Under the pieces are notes generated by a model. The model was not told the DNA's origin, did not search any database, and saw nothing but the letters and a program-made list of their open reading frames with translations. A DNA stretch of 20,112 nt from a virus: positions 1 through 20,112 of the IMG/VR virus record IMGVR_UViG_3300045999_007958, one strand, 5' to 3'. Position 1 is the stretch's first letter. Every line of letters starts with the position of its first letter. Position numbers and translations under genes: made by a program. Below, one piece after another: positions 1 to 6,399 of the stretch.

Positions 1-819
1 AGACTTTCTAAATCGATCCAACTGATCATTCTCTTCAGTAGCAACTGTTATTAACATGAACTTATCAAGATTGTCTTCATAGAAGTCATTCTTGAAATAC
101 ACTGAAGTCTTTTCTGTTTCTGAATTGAAGAAGGCTGAGGTTTCTGGTTTAACTATCGATTCTTCCAACGCCAATGCGTTTAATAGTTCTCCATCATAAT
201 GTTTCAAATACTCTATACAAGTGATGTTTGGTTTACCAGTCATGATTGGAACATACTCGTCTGCAGGTATCAATGCTTTCAGAAATCCTCCATTGATTAG
301 TTTTTCAGCACCTATCTTGTTAACCATGTATGATAAACACCAATAAGAAAACTCAGGCTTGACAATATTTGGAAAGACAACTTCCTCATCAACCATATTG
401 ATTCTCTTTCTACCAAAGTAAAATAATTCCCAAGGATAGTCTTTTACTGTGTCTGTTAGTTCAGTTACCTTGTCCAAGAAGTCAGTTGTAAATTGTGCAT
501 CATCTTCAAGAATCAATGCCGACTGTATTGTGTCGTCATCGTGAATCATCTTCCAAGATCTGTAGTGTGATATTGCACATCCTATCTCACCAAGGGTGAG
601 ACCTCGACCTCTGTAACTGTCATAATAATCCGCTAAAGGGGTTATGTTATTGTTCTCAAGCCATTCCTCATTAATGGAGGTGCCGTCAACGGCATCTAAC
701 CTGATTATCTTTACGTGCTTGTCTAAACCTAAACTCTCAATACGAGAAATCATTCTCTCATATTTGTCAGCACATCTTTCTAAGTTGATTAAAATAATCG
801 TGTCAAAGGGAAGTTTCAT
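1..819 (-). CDS. GT25 / PLOD-like glycosyltransferase fusion, 3' part missing
   Basis: The frame is open from the ATG at 819 to the left window edge (273 codons, no stop), so the C-terminus is outside the window. The N-terminal ~210 residues carry glycosyltransferase family 25 landmarks: IILINLERCADKYERM at the start, GEIGCAISHYRSW, the acidic ALILEDDAQF motif, and LIPADEYVPIM, which matches the corresponding segment of collagen galactosyltransferases. From about residue 253 the text changes to DKFMLITVATEENDQLDRF. This closely resembles the start of the glycosyltransferase domain of procollagen lysyl hydroxylases (PLOD, LLVLTVATKE...RF). The protein is therefore probably a two-domain sugar transferase acting on protein (hydroxylysine-like or similar acceptors) or on a surface glycan; the acceptor is not shown by the sequence. 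A weak host-type promoter lies just upstream. GT25 is secure; the PLOD-like second domain rests on about 20 visible residues. Confidence 0.85.
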   Translation of the reverse strand, partial: MKLPFDTIILINLERCADKYERMISRIESLGLDKHVKIIRLDAVDGTSINEEWLENNNITPLADYYDSYRGRGLTLGEIGCAISHYRSWKMIHDDDTIQSALILEDDAQFTTDFLDKVTELTDTVKDYPWELFYFGRKRINMVDEEVVFPNIVKPEFSYWCLSYMVNKIGAEKLINGGFLKALIPADEYVPIMTGKPNITCIEYLKHYDGELLNALALEESIVKPETSAFFNSETEKTSVYFKNDFYEDNLDKFMLITVATEENDQLDRFRKS

Positions 820-834
820 TTAGGAAACATAAGA

Positions 835-863
835 CAAATAAAGTGAATATCAATTGAGACAAA
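835..863 (-). promoter_or_regulatory. Weak Bacteroidota-type promoter for the glycosyltransferase
   Basis: On the minus strand TTTG (863-860), 17 bases, then TTTATTTG (842-835). This is one mismatch from the TAnnTTTG -7 box and the spacer is shorter than at the better sites in this window. It lies 15 bases before the ATG at 819 and overlaps the end of the upstream gene. Low confidence because AT-rich DNA gives such near-matches often. Confidence 0.3.
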
Positions 864-1146
864 CAAAACCAATCGGGGCTTTCAAAAATATACCTTCTCT
901 CAATAACTTTTCAAATTCATCCTCTGTCTTTGGAGTTCCTTTATTAATCTCAACACAAATGTCTATCATCTGTTTTTGAGTTAAAGTTATTTCCTCACCC
1001 ATCTCCGAGTTTTTCACTGCAGCGTCACGACATTTTTCAAAGAAAATATTAGTCTTGTCTTTTGGAACAAGATTTAACAAATCATTTGGATTGTCTTTGA
1101 AGAACTTAAGTAGTTGAGATATGTAAATTTCAACGTCTACGTTCAT
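850..1146 (-). CDS. Hypothetical small acidic protein, 98 aa
   Basis: 98-residue protein with ATG at 1146, ten bases after the stop of the upstream leucine-rich-repeat gene, so probably cotranscribed with it. It is predicted mainly helical, with no signal peptide or membrane segment. Visible features are a central EITLTQKQMIDICVEIN segment and a short C-terminal IGFVCLN. I have a vague memory of similar small proteins in large phages but cannot name a family or function. The length, codon pattern and tight spacing support a real gene. Confidence 0.7.
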   Translation of the reverse strand: MNVDVEIYISQLLKFFKDNPNDLLNLVPKDKTNIFFEKCRDAAVKNSEMGEEITLTQKQMIDICVEINKGTPKTEDEFEKLLREGIFLKAPIGFVCLN

Positions 1147-1156
1147 GTGTTAAGTT

Positions 1157-2500
1157 TTACTTTGAGTCAATAGGTGCCAAATCATACATACCACAACCAC
1201 CGCACATATCTTCAGCTCTATCCATTATTGATTGAGGGATCTGAATGTTTGGTACTCCTTTAACATTCAAGAAGAATAAGTTAGGAAGTTTTGCAATTGA
1301 TTCGGGTAATGATTTTAATTCTTTGTTGTTTGGTAAGGATAAGAATCTAAGTAATTTACATTCTCCAATTTCTTCAGGAAGTGATGCAATACAGTTATCT
1401 AATAGAACCATATCAAGTTGCTTAAATCTTCCGATTGAAGGTGGAATGTTTACAATGATACTGTCCTTATCTCTATTTTGAATTTGGAATTCTGTTAAAT
1501 TCTCAGGAAGGTTCTCAATTAAATCATCTAAACCGTAAAGAGCAATGAACTTTCCGATAGCACCTGACTTAAAGTTATCAATAGATAATTTTGTGCCGCC
1601 AACAGTTAATCCTTTTGCGAATTCAGGTTTGAATACATCTTTTAATTCTGACATAGGTCCCATAAGATAATTAACCAAATCAATCGATCTATCATCTTTA
1701 TCCATGAATTGGTTTGATGGGAAGTGAAACTGATATCTAATTTTAGGTAATCCTGTCTCAGCAGAAAGATCTGTATCGTTTGGATTGAACACAACATACA
1801 ATGGACCGTCTTTGATATAACGATCGAACCATGAAGCACCAGGAGCAGAAGTACACCATCTTGTCTCTTTGTTGTTACCACCATAGAAACATGCCGCCTC
1901 TTTACCTACAGCCCCTTTATCTTGAATCTTAATTACTCTCCATTCATTTCCATCATAGAACATTTCTGCACCAGGATGAACAGGTGCCGATTTTCTTTCG
2001 GCTTTAGTTGTAGTTGCTAATGTAAGATCGAAGTCTTTTACTAGATCATATAATTCGTCAGGAGTTAAGAATTGAATTTGTCTTTTCTCCTTAGGTAATT
2101 TACCCTTGAATCTGTCGTACTTTTTAAGGTCATCTGATATCTTGTAAAGATCTTCCATAAATCTCTCTTTCAACATTTTCACTTCTCTTTCGTAACCAGA
2201 TTCACCGTAAGGTATTTCAGTAGTTTGATTTAAATTTAAATAGTTTTTAATGATCCACTGAACATATTTCCCTGCACGAGCCCTTTCCAAATCTCTTTTG
2301 CTAGCACTTTCGATATCAACATCATTCAATATTGATGTTGGGTCTGCAGCAATTAAAGCTGCCAACTCTTTCATTGACAACTTTGGTTTCTTCACAGTAC
2401 CATCTTCTTTCTTCTTCGGTGTTGCATACGTGTCGATCAGAAAGTCCACTCTATCAGCGGCTTCCAAAATGACATTCTTAAGTAGGGATGTAAACTTCAT
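1157..2500 (-). CDS. Leucine-rich-repeat protein with WCT motif, probable internal virion protein
   Basis: 447 residues, ATG at 2500. The N-terminus (FTSLLKNVILEAADR) has I-L-E followed by A at residues 11-14. This fits the (I/L)xE|(A/S/G) cleavage rule of the T4 gp21 prohead protease, and its position matches capsid-targeting peptides of T4 internal head proteins. Residues about 175-260 hold a segment with TRWCTSAPG and DGPLYVVFNP, a WCT-type motif I associate with uncharacterised phage proteins. Residues about 325-423 are leucine-rich repeats (LPENLTEF, LDMVLLDNC, LPEEIGECKLLRFLSLPNN, LPESIAKLPNLFFLNV). The C-terminus contains a CGGC cluster. LRRs usually bind proteins, so packaging in the head and injection into the host is a reasonable inference, not shown. 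An ATATTTATT motif lies 16 bases before the ATG. Confidence 0.8.
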   Translation of the reverse strand: MKFTSLLKNVILEAADRVDFLIDTYATPKKKEDGTVKKPKLSMKELAALIAADPTSILNDVDIESASKRDLERARAGKYVQWIIKNYLNLNQTTEIPYGESGYEREVKMLKERFMEDLYKISDDLKKYDRFKGKLPKEKRQIQFLTPDELYDLVKDFDLTLATTTKAERKSAPVHPGAEMFYDGNEWRVIKIQDKGAVGKEAACFYGGNNKETRWCTSAPGASWFDRYIKDGPLYVVFNPNDTDLSAETGLPKIRYQFHFPSNQFMDKDDRSIDLVNYLMGPMSELKDVFKPEFAKGLTVGGTKLSIDNFKSGAIGKFIALYGLDDLIENLPENLTEFQIQNRDKDSIIVNIPPSIGRFKQLDMVLLDNCIASLPEEIGECKLLRFLSLPNNKELKSLPESIAKLPNLFFLNVKGVPNIQIPQSIMDRAEDMCGGCGMYDLAPIDSK

Positions 2501-2543
2501 CTATAAAAACTTTAATAATAAATATATTGAGGACACAAAAATA
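2501..2543 (-). promoter_or_regulatory. Leader of the LRR gene with ATATTTAT-type motif
   Basis: The 44-base gap between Dam's stop and the LRR gene's ATG is nearly all A/T. Reading the minus strand it holds ATATTTATTATTAAAG, ending 10 bases before the ATG. Nearly the same string (ATATTTATAATTAAAA) precedes the other large internal-virion-like gene (start 8448), with 15 rather than 16 bases from ATATTTATW to ATG. A possible host-type -7 box (TATTTTTG, 2543-2536) also overlaps, without a convincing -33 element at the usual spacing. It may be a late promoter read by the phage sigma factor. Confidence 0.35.
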
Positions 2544-2544
2544 A

Positions 2545-3384
2545 CTAATAATTCAATATCAACAGCTCTTCCCCCATATTTTGTTTTCCACCTTTTTTGG
2601 CTGCGGCTGCTTTAGCAAATTTTTTCCTCTCCCATCTGAACCTATCTTCAGGGTACCATTCGTGTAATAAGTCGAAATCATAATATGATAAACTGAACTT
2701 ACTCTGAACATTACCAAGTAGTTGTGCTAGTCTTTCGTGATCCCCTCTATCGAAATCATGATTAGAATAATAGTTCTCAGTCTTCCAATAAGGAGGATCT
2801 AAGTAGACATATGTCGATGGAGAATCGAACTCTTCGATAACTTGTTGGAAATCACCGTTTCTTACATGATTAATTTTCAAGAAGTGTTCAATCCATTCAG
2901 GTTTTCTTAGTTTGTCTCTGAACGTAAGGTATTTGGATTTGTAATTACCTTTAAGATCAATGAATGATGATGTTTCAGGTTTAGATCCACTAAACACCTG
3001 TGTAACGATGTAGGCATACTTTGCCGCCTTTTCATAATCATAGTCACCAATCTCAGGATTTTCAGAAAATAGTTCTCTCTGAAAACTTTGGAAGAGTTCT
3101 CTGTATTCAGGTGGAGTATTACTTACCCCTTGTTCTTGAACAGGTATCTGATCCATGGCTCTTCCCAATTCCTCAGGATTACCAACACATTGGAATAAAT
3201 TATAGTTTAGTTTGTTGAAGTCGTTGTATACGACATTCTTAAGATTTGGAAACCTTGTAAGGTCCATATTGAAGAAACACCAAAACATTCCTCCGAATGT
3301 TTCAACATATGTTTCCATGTCTTGTGGGTAATATTCCACAATCCATTTTCCGATTTTTGATTTACCTCCGATATAACTTAGCAT
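2545..3384 (-). CDS. dam: DNA adenine methylase (Dam, D12 class)
   Basis: 279 residues. The start LSYIGGKSKIGKWIVEYYP is the usual N-terminus of D12-class N6-adenine methyltransferases (GGKS binds S-adenosylmethionine), followed by ETFGGMF (FxGG, motif I, residues 29-34), then YVYLDPPYW (catalytic DPPY, residues 196-199), and it ends with the family's typical EELLILNY. Length is normal and all key motifs are present, so an active enzyme is expected. Its likely role is methylating phage DNA against host restriction; the recognition site cannot be read from sequence (GATC is typical of Dam). A consensus host-type promoter sits directly before the ATG with only four bases between. The C-terminal KAAAAKKGGKQ insert before the final strand is slightly unusual. 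Confidence 0.92.
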   Translation of the reverse strand: MLSYIGGKSKIGKWIVEYYPQDMETYVETFGGMFWCFFNMDLTRFPNLKNVVYNDFNKLNYNLFQCVGNPEELGRAMDQIPVQEQGVSNTPPEYRELFQSFQRELFSENPEIGDYDYEKAAKYAYIVTQVFSGSKPETSSFIDLKGNYKSKYLTFRDKLRKPEWIEHFLKINHVRNGDFQQVIEEFDSPSTYVYLDPPYWKTENYYSNHDFDRGDHERLAQLLGNVQSKFSLSYYDFDLLHEWYPEDRFRWERKKFAKAAAAKKGGKQNMGEELLILNY

Positions 3385-3388
3385 ATTA

Positions 3389-3419
3389 CAAACATAATCA
3401 AAAAAATGAAAAAAGCAAA
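3389..3419 (-). promoter_or_regulatory. Bacteroidota-type promoter of dam
   Basis: Minus strand: -33 TTTG (3419-3416), 19-base spacer, -7 TATGTTTG (3396-3389), then four bases (TAAT) and the ATG at 3384. Both boxes match the Bacteroidota consensus TTTG / TAnnTTTG exactly. The start codon is fixed by protein homology, so the transcript would have little or no leader. Confidence 0.7.
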
Positions 3420-3420
3420 T

Positions 3421-3585
3421 TTACTTGTAACAATTTTTGTAAGGACGGCAAGATGCCTTTTGTGTGAAACCCATTTTTGAACATGGTGTAGATTTACAAT
3501 AGGATTGACTATATTTCCTAGGTTTCTTAAATTCTTTTTCTTCGAGGTACTTGTATAGTATTCTACGAATTTGTTCACTTAACAT
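3421..3585 (-). CDS. Cys-rich basic miniprotein, 54 aa
   Basis: 54 residues from the ATG at 3585: MLSEQIRRILYKYLEEKEF, a basic linker, then a C-terminal half with four cysteines (SYCKSTPCSKMGF, KASCRPYKNCYK). The spacing C-x4-C and C-x5-C around SKMGFTQKAS looks like a compact motif, perhaps metal-binding. I recall similar short TPCxxMGFxQKASC proteins in large phages and other large viruses, with no known function. A frame-shifted 66-residue ORF over the same bases is its shadow. It lies between DnaJ and Dam; an ATATTTATA motif sits three bases before the ATG. Confidence 0.65.
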   Translation of the reverse strand: MLSEQIRRILYKYLEEKEFKKPRKYSQSYCKSTPCSKMGFTQKASCRPYKNCYK

Positions 3586-3595
3586 ACATATAAAT

Positions 3596-3691
3596 ATGAA
3601 AGAAATCTGTATTCCTTGTAGAGTTTTGAAAGTTATTATCTACACCCTAATTACTGTTGGTGTAATTTGGATCTATCAAACTTTACGTTAA
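3596..3691 (+). CDS. Possible 31-aa single-pass membrane peptide
   Basis: A plus-strand ORF in the gap between DnaJ and the Cys-rich miniprotein: MKEICIPCRVLKVIIYTL continuing to ITVGVIWIYQTLR. It has a CxxC pair, then a clean ~20-residue hydrophobic stretch with basic flanks. Its last 41 bases overlap the antisense 3' end of dnaJ. The hydrophobic pattern is the only support; no promoter or homologue is recognised, so it may be chance. Confidence 0.25.
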   Translation: MKEICIPCRVLKVIIYTLITVGVIWIYQTLR

Positions 3692-4574
3692 GTTTTACGT
3701 ACATATCTCCAACTCCATAACCCTTACCTCTCAATCTTAATGGTTTGGAGCTGTCGAAATCCAAAGGTAAATCCATCTTTAGATCTGATGAAGGGTGTTT
3801 AACTATAATACTATCTTTCTTCAAGTCATCCAAATCCAAATAAAGGTTCAATATTAGATCATTGCCCATCTTCTCATATCCATCAACAGAAACCATTTTA
3901 ACTTGTACGACCAAATTACCATATAGACCATCGTGGTAGTCACCAAGTTCTTGTAACTTAAGGAATTGACCCTCATCAATACCAACTGGTAATTGAAGTC
4001 TTATTGATTCTGAAGTAGGTTTTACTCCTCCTCCATCACAAACATGACATTTGTTAATCATTTTATATCCTTCACCATTGCAAACATTACAAACCTTTCT
4101 TATCTCTTGTCTGAAGAATCCAGATCCTGTGACCATTGAATGATATCCATAACCCTTACATGATTCACAGACTTGTCTACTTCCACCAGTACCTGAACAA
4201 GGTTCACATGCCTTATTTCTGAAATAATTTACATTTATTTGTTCTCCACGGAATGATTGAATTGGATTGATGGTCACTGTTACCACTTTATCGGGTACCA
4301 TAGGTCTTCTCTGTCTTTGCCCACCCCCAAACATGTTTGCGAACATATCTTCGAATCCTTGACCTGCAAATGGGTTTTGTGAACGATTTTTAAGTGCTTG
4401 GCGTTTCTCTTGTGTTCCAATGTTCTCATATGCCTCAGCAATCTCCTTAAATCTTTCAGCACCTTGAGGATTTACATCAGGATGGTACTCCTTAGAGAGT
4501 CTCCTATATGCCTTCTTTATGTCATCATCTGATGAATTCTCTTGAACTCCTAATATTTTATAGTAATCTTTCAT
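3651..4574 (-). CDS. dnaJ: DnaJ co-chaperone (compact, phage-encoded)
   Basis: 307 residues from the ATG at 4574 (KDYYKILGV is the standard J-domain start; an in-frame upstream TTG extension is not part of the gene). J-domain residues 1-63 contain the HPD motif (31-33) that stimulates DnaK. A short G/F-rich linker (about 67-85) follows. The zinc-binding domain has all four CxxCxGxG repeats (CEPCSGTG, CESCKGYG, CNVCNGEG, CHVCDGGG; residues 123-183). The C-terminal substrate-binding region ends with LRLRGKGYG. It is shorter than cellular DnaJ (~375 aa), mainly in the linker and C-terminus. It probably recruits host DnaK for phage protein folding or replication-complex remodelling. Its start codon is one base from that of the divergent gene at 4576. 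Confidence 0.92.
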   Translation of the reverse strand: MKDYYKILGVQENSSDDDIKKAYRRLSKEYHPDVNPQGAERFKEIAEAYENIGTQEKRQALKNRSQNPFAGQGFEDMFANMFGGGQRQRRPMVPDKVVTVTINPIQSFRGEQINVNYFRNKACEPCSGTGGSRQVCESCKGYGYHSMVTGSGFFRQEIRKVCNVCNGEGYKMINKCHVCDGGGVKPTSESIRLQLPVGIDEGQFLKLQELGDYHDGLYGNLVVQVKMVSVDGYEKMGNDLILNLYLDLDDLKKDSIIVKHPSSDLKMDLPLDFDSSKPLRLRGKGYGVGDMYVKLNVKFDRSKLHQQ

Positions 4575-4575
4575 T

Positions 4576-5226
4576 ATGTCGCAATTCCTAATTGTTCTGT
4601 TTAAGAATAAATTGAAGAAAAAGATAATCAAGAAGTTTCAGATTGGTAAGAGCGCAATGAACTTCTATAATAAATTAATCTCAGAAAACGAAGATGTTAT
4701 TTTCGAGAGGGAGATTGAGAATGCTGAACCATGCAATTACGAACTTGCAATCCTTGAGAAGAAATCTCAAAGACTTCTACCTACCTACATGACCGATGAA
4801 TTCGGAAGAAGTATAAGAGTTAAGTTAGAAGACCCGAACTATAATATTCTAAAGATATCCCCTTACAAATACCCTGAGTCAATATATGACATTGATAGAG
4901 GTTCCAAGATCACAACTGACTTCTTTCTTTCAAGGTACATGCCGATGACTGGTGTTAAGGTTATGTCTCTGTTGAATAATAAAATTATTCTACAAAATGA
5001 TGATGAAGTGAAATTGTTTTCACTTAAGTCAGAGTCTGATGCTGAGAGATTCATCTATACGATATCCAGTATGTTCTTCAAAAAGAAAAGGGGAGATTGT
5101 ATCTTTGTTAGTGATACATCCTCCCCTCAACGTAAGTATTTGCTTCAATTTTTAGAATCCAAAGGATTTGATAAGAAAATTCTTTACAGAAAATTCACTA
5201 CTCATCCTCGGTCAAAAGAAAAATAA
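4576..5226 (+). CDS. Hypothetical protein on the plus strand, 216 aa
   Basis: One of very few plus-strand genes here. ATG at 4576, one base from the start codon of dnaJ on the other strand; a second in-frame ATG at 4657 gives 189 residues. I keep the first because KNKLKKKIIKKFQIGKSAMNFYNKLI reads as continuous coding sequence, but the lack of any upstream leader makes 4657 a real alternative. It is soluble and mixed alpha/beta. Recognisable stretches are ENAEPCNYELAILEKK, TTDFFLSRYMPMTG and GDCIFVSDTSSPQRKYLLQF. No family recognised. Its 3' end overlaps the convergent gene ending at 5198 by 29 bases. Confidence 0.75.
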   Translation: MSQFLIVLFKNKLKKKIIKKFQIGKSAMNFYNKLISENEDVIFEREIENAEPCNYELAILEKKSQRLLPTYMTDEFGRSIRVKLEDPNYNILKISPYKYPESIYDIDRGSKITTDFFLSRYMPMTGVKVMSLLNNKIILQNDDEVKLFSLKSESDAERFIYTISSMFFKKKRGDCIFVSDTSSPQRKYLLQFLESKGFDKKILYRKFTTHPRSKEK

Positions 5227-5419
5227 AATCTGTTCCTGAGATGTCTATTGTGAATCTGTTAGCATCTTCAACTTTCATCTTTTCACAAGCATTTTTATAC
5301 TGGTCAGAATCCATTTCGAAAACTACCATAATTTTTCCCTGATGCAATTGTTGTAGTGAGTCAGCAATATTTGCCAACTTTTCTATCGTCCCATCAGTGC
5401 GATTTTTAGCCTTTGCCAT
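5198..5419 (-). CDS. Hypothetical small protein, 73 aa
   Basis: 73 residues, ATG at 5419 (AKAKNRTDGTIEKLANIAD...). Helical N-terminal half, then a beta-rich end (NRFTIDISGTDFIFLLTEDE). No motif recognised. Its first 37 bases overlap, in another frame, the end of the small gene whose stop is at 5383. Its last 29 bases overlap the convergent plus-strand gene. Probably the last member of the cotranscribed set beginning near 6319. Confidence 0.65.
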   Translation of the reverse strand: MAKAKNRTDGTIEKLANIADSLQQLHQGKIMVVFEMDSDQYKNACEKMKVEDANRFTIDISGTDFIFLLTEDE

Positions 5420-5571
5420 AACGTTAATTTTGGTGGTTCAGGAAATATTTCCTTCTTGTCCAGATTCTTAATCTGCTTTATTATTTTCTTCTTTTCTAGC
5501 TCTAACTCTCTTTGGTCTTTCTTCTGTTCGCTCGTCAACCAATTCAAGTGATGTCGTTCCATCTTCCCCAT
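5383..5571 (-). CDS. Small Lys-rich protein overlapping its neighbours out of frame
   Basis: In a different frame from the gene ending at 5468, an ORF with ATGs at 5571 (62 aa) or 5562 (59 aa) continues through the 48-base gap and into the next gene. Its C-terminus, KEIFPEPPKLTLWQRLKIAL plus MGR, looks like a genuine amphipathic tail after a charged helix (QRELELEKKKIIKQIKNLDKK). I recall small phage proteins ending in this TLWQRxK style. About 104 bases are shared with the low-complexity charged tail of the upstream gene and 37 bases with the start of the next. The start is uncertain. Confidence 0.5.
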   Translation of the reverse strand: MGKMERHHLNWLTSEQKKDQRELELEKKKIIKQIKNLDKKEIFPEPPKLTLWQRLKIALMGR

Positions 5572-5959
5572 CTTCAAAAGGTTTTTGTTGTTCTGTTTCA
5601 AAATCGAAATAAAGTCTCTTGAGTGTTTCAAGATCAGTTGTTTCAAAGGTTTTCTTGAGTGAATCAATTGTTTCTTTGAATAACTTTTCTTTTATCTCTT
5701 TGTCTTTGTTCAACTTGATGACTCTGATAATTTTAGTAATTGTTGCACTTACTTCCTTTTCTTCGTAGGAACAAGCGAATGAAATACCTTTCATATTCGC
5801 ATCCCCTGAATCGTATGGGACAACTTTATCTTCTTCAGTAATACTTTTTGGTAACCCCCATTGCATCGGAAATTTCATATCGAAACTCAAATAGGTCTCT
5901 AACTTTCTGATAGAATGAAGATACTCTGAGAAGGGTTGTAATTCTTTATAAAAACTCAT
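5468..5959 (-). CDS. Hypothetical protein, 163 aa
   Basis: 163 residues, ATG at 5959, sharing ATGA with the stop of the membrane-protein gene upstream (translational coupling likely). The ordered part is roughly residues 1-125 (FYKELQPFSEYLHSIRKLET, then QWGLPKS and SFACSYEEKEVSATITKIIRV, a probable beta-sheet region). The end is charged and disordered (ERPKRVRARKEENNKAD). That disordered end is what overlaps the out-of-frame gene at 5383-5571. No family recognised. Confidence 0.75.
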   Translation of the reverse strand: MSFYKELQPFSEYLHSIRKLETYLSFDMKFPMQWGLPKSITEEDKVVPYDSGDANMKGISFACSYEEKEVSATITKIIRVIKLNKDKEIKEKLFKETIDSLKKTFETTDLETLKRLYFDFETEQQKPFEDGEDGTTSLELVDERTEERPKRVRARKEENNKAD

Positions 5960-6144
5960 TTTACGGTAAGATAAGTGATTAAATAACTTAAGGTGATGCT
6001 TGTTAGGATCAATTCATGTTTATTCATCTTTATTGGTTTTGGTTCTCTCGAAAATACACTTGTTACCACGATAAAACCAGTTCTTAGTAATACAAGAACT
6101 GACCAACAAAAAATAAACAAGAACAATGATTCTATATTAAGCAT
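5956..6144 (-). CDS. Small membrane protein, 62 aa
   Basis: 62 residues from the ATG at 6144. Hydrophobic segment at residues 5-30 (LFLFIFCWSVLVLL...FIVV), a basic loop (REPKPIKMNKHE) and a second hydrophobic segment at 45-60 (LILTSITLSYLITYL): two predicted membrane passes. It overlaps the histone-like gene by 8 bases at its start and the 163-aa gene by 4 bases at its end, so it is part of the same operon. Function unknown; too little evidence to call it a holin. Confidence 0.65.
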   Translation of the reverse strand: MLNIESLFLFIFCWSVLVLLRTGFIVVTSVFSREPKPIKMNKHELILTSITLSYLITYLTVK

Positions 6145-6319
6145 TCTCTTCAGTTTTTTTATGATCTAAAATTTCACCTCTAAGTAATTGAAGTAATGCC
6201 TTCAATTCTTGTGCTGTTTTTCTTGCTCTTGTACCAGCGCTTTTATTTCCTTTGAAATACTTTGTGGTGTCAACAGATAGAACTTCTGTTAATTCCTTAA
6301 TTTTTTCTAATGTTTCCAT
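6137..6319 (-). CDS. Histone H1-like (Hc1-type) DNA-binding protein
   Basis: 60 residues, ATG at 6319. The core, TTKYFKGNKSAGTRARK followed by TAQELKALLQLLRGEIL, matches the short histone H1-like proteins common in Bacteroidota (Hc1 family, typically EKFYxKGNxAAGTRxRKxxQELKxLxQxIR). Full family members are about 57-60 residues, so this is complete. Such proteins bind DNA non-specifically through basic helices; in a phage it could compact viral DNA or remodel the host nucleoid. The net positive charge of the central GTRARK region fits. It is the first gene of a small operon behind an 80-base AT-rich leader. Confidence 0.8.
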   Translation of the reverse strand: METLEKIKELTEVLSVDTTKYFKGNKSAGTRARKTAQELKALLQLLRGEILDHKKTEENA

Positions 6320-6399
6320 CTTTTAATAAAATTATAATAGTTTATTTTTTTAATAGTATAAAAAAAACATTGCCAGAGTAAACTAAAACAAGACTTTTT
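6320..6399 (-). other. AT-rich leader of the histone-like gene
   Basis: Eighty bases between two minus-strand genes, almost all A and T with long T and A runs. No TAnnTTTG box is present and no stable hairpin was seen. A promoter for the histone-like operon is expected here but cannot be placed; TATAATTTTATT ends five bases before the ATG. Confidence 0.3.

Noticed and set aside
3378-3578. 66-residue minus-strand ORF ending in a hydrophobic stretch
   Set aside because: Shadow of the Cys-rich miniprotein (3421-3585), whose composition is far more protein-like; its hydrophobic tail reads through the dam promoter.
3611-3670. Hairpin ACACC...GGTGT near the dnaJ stop as a terminator
   Set aside because: Only five base pairs with a long loop, partly inside the coding region, and no U-run follows.
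4575-4631. 19-residue hydrophobic N-terminal extension of DnaJ from a TTG
   Set aside because: DnaJ proteins start with the J domain (KDYY); the extension is antisense to the plus-strand gene.
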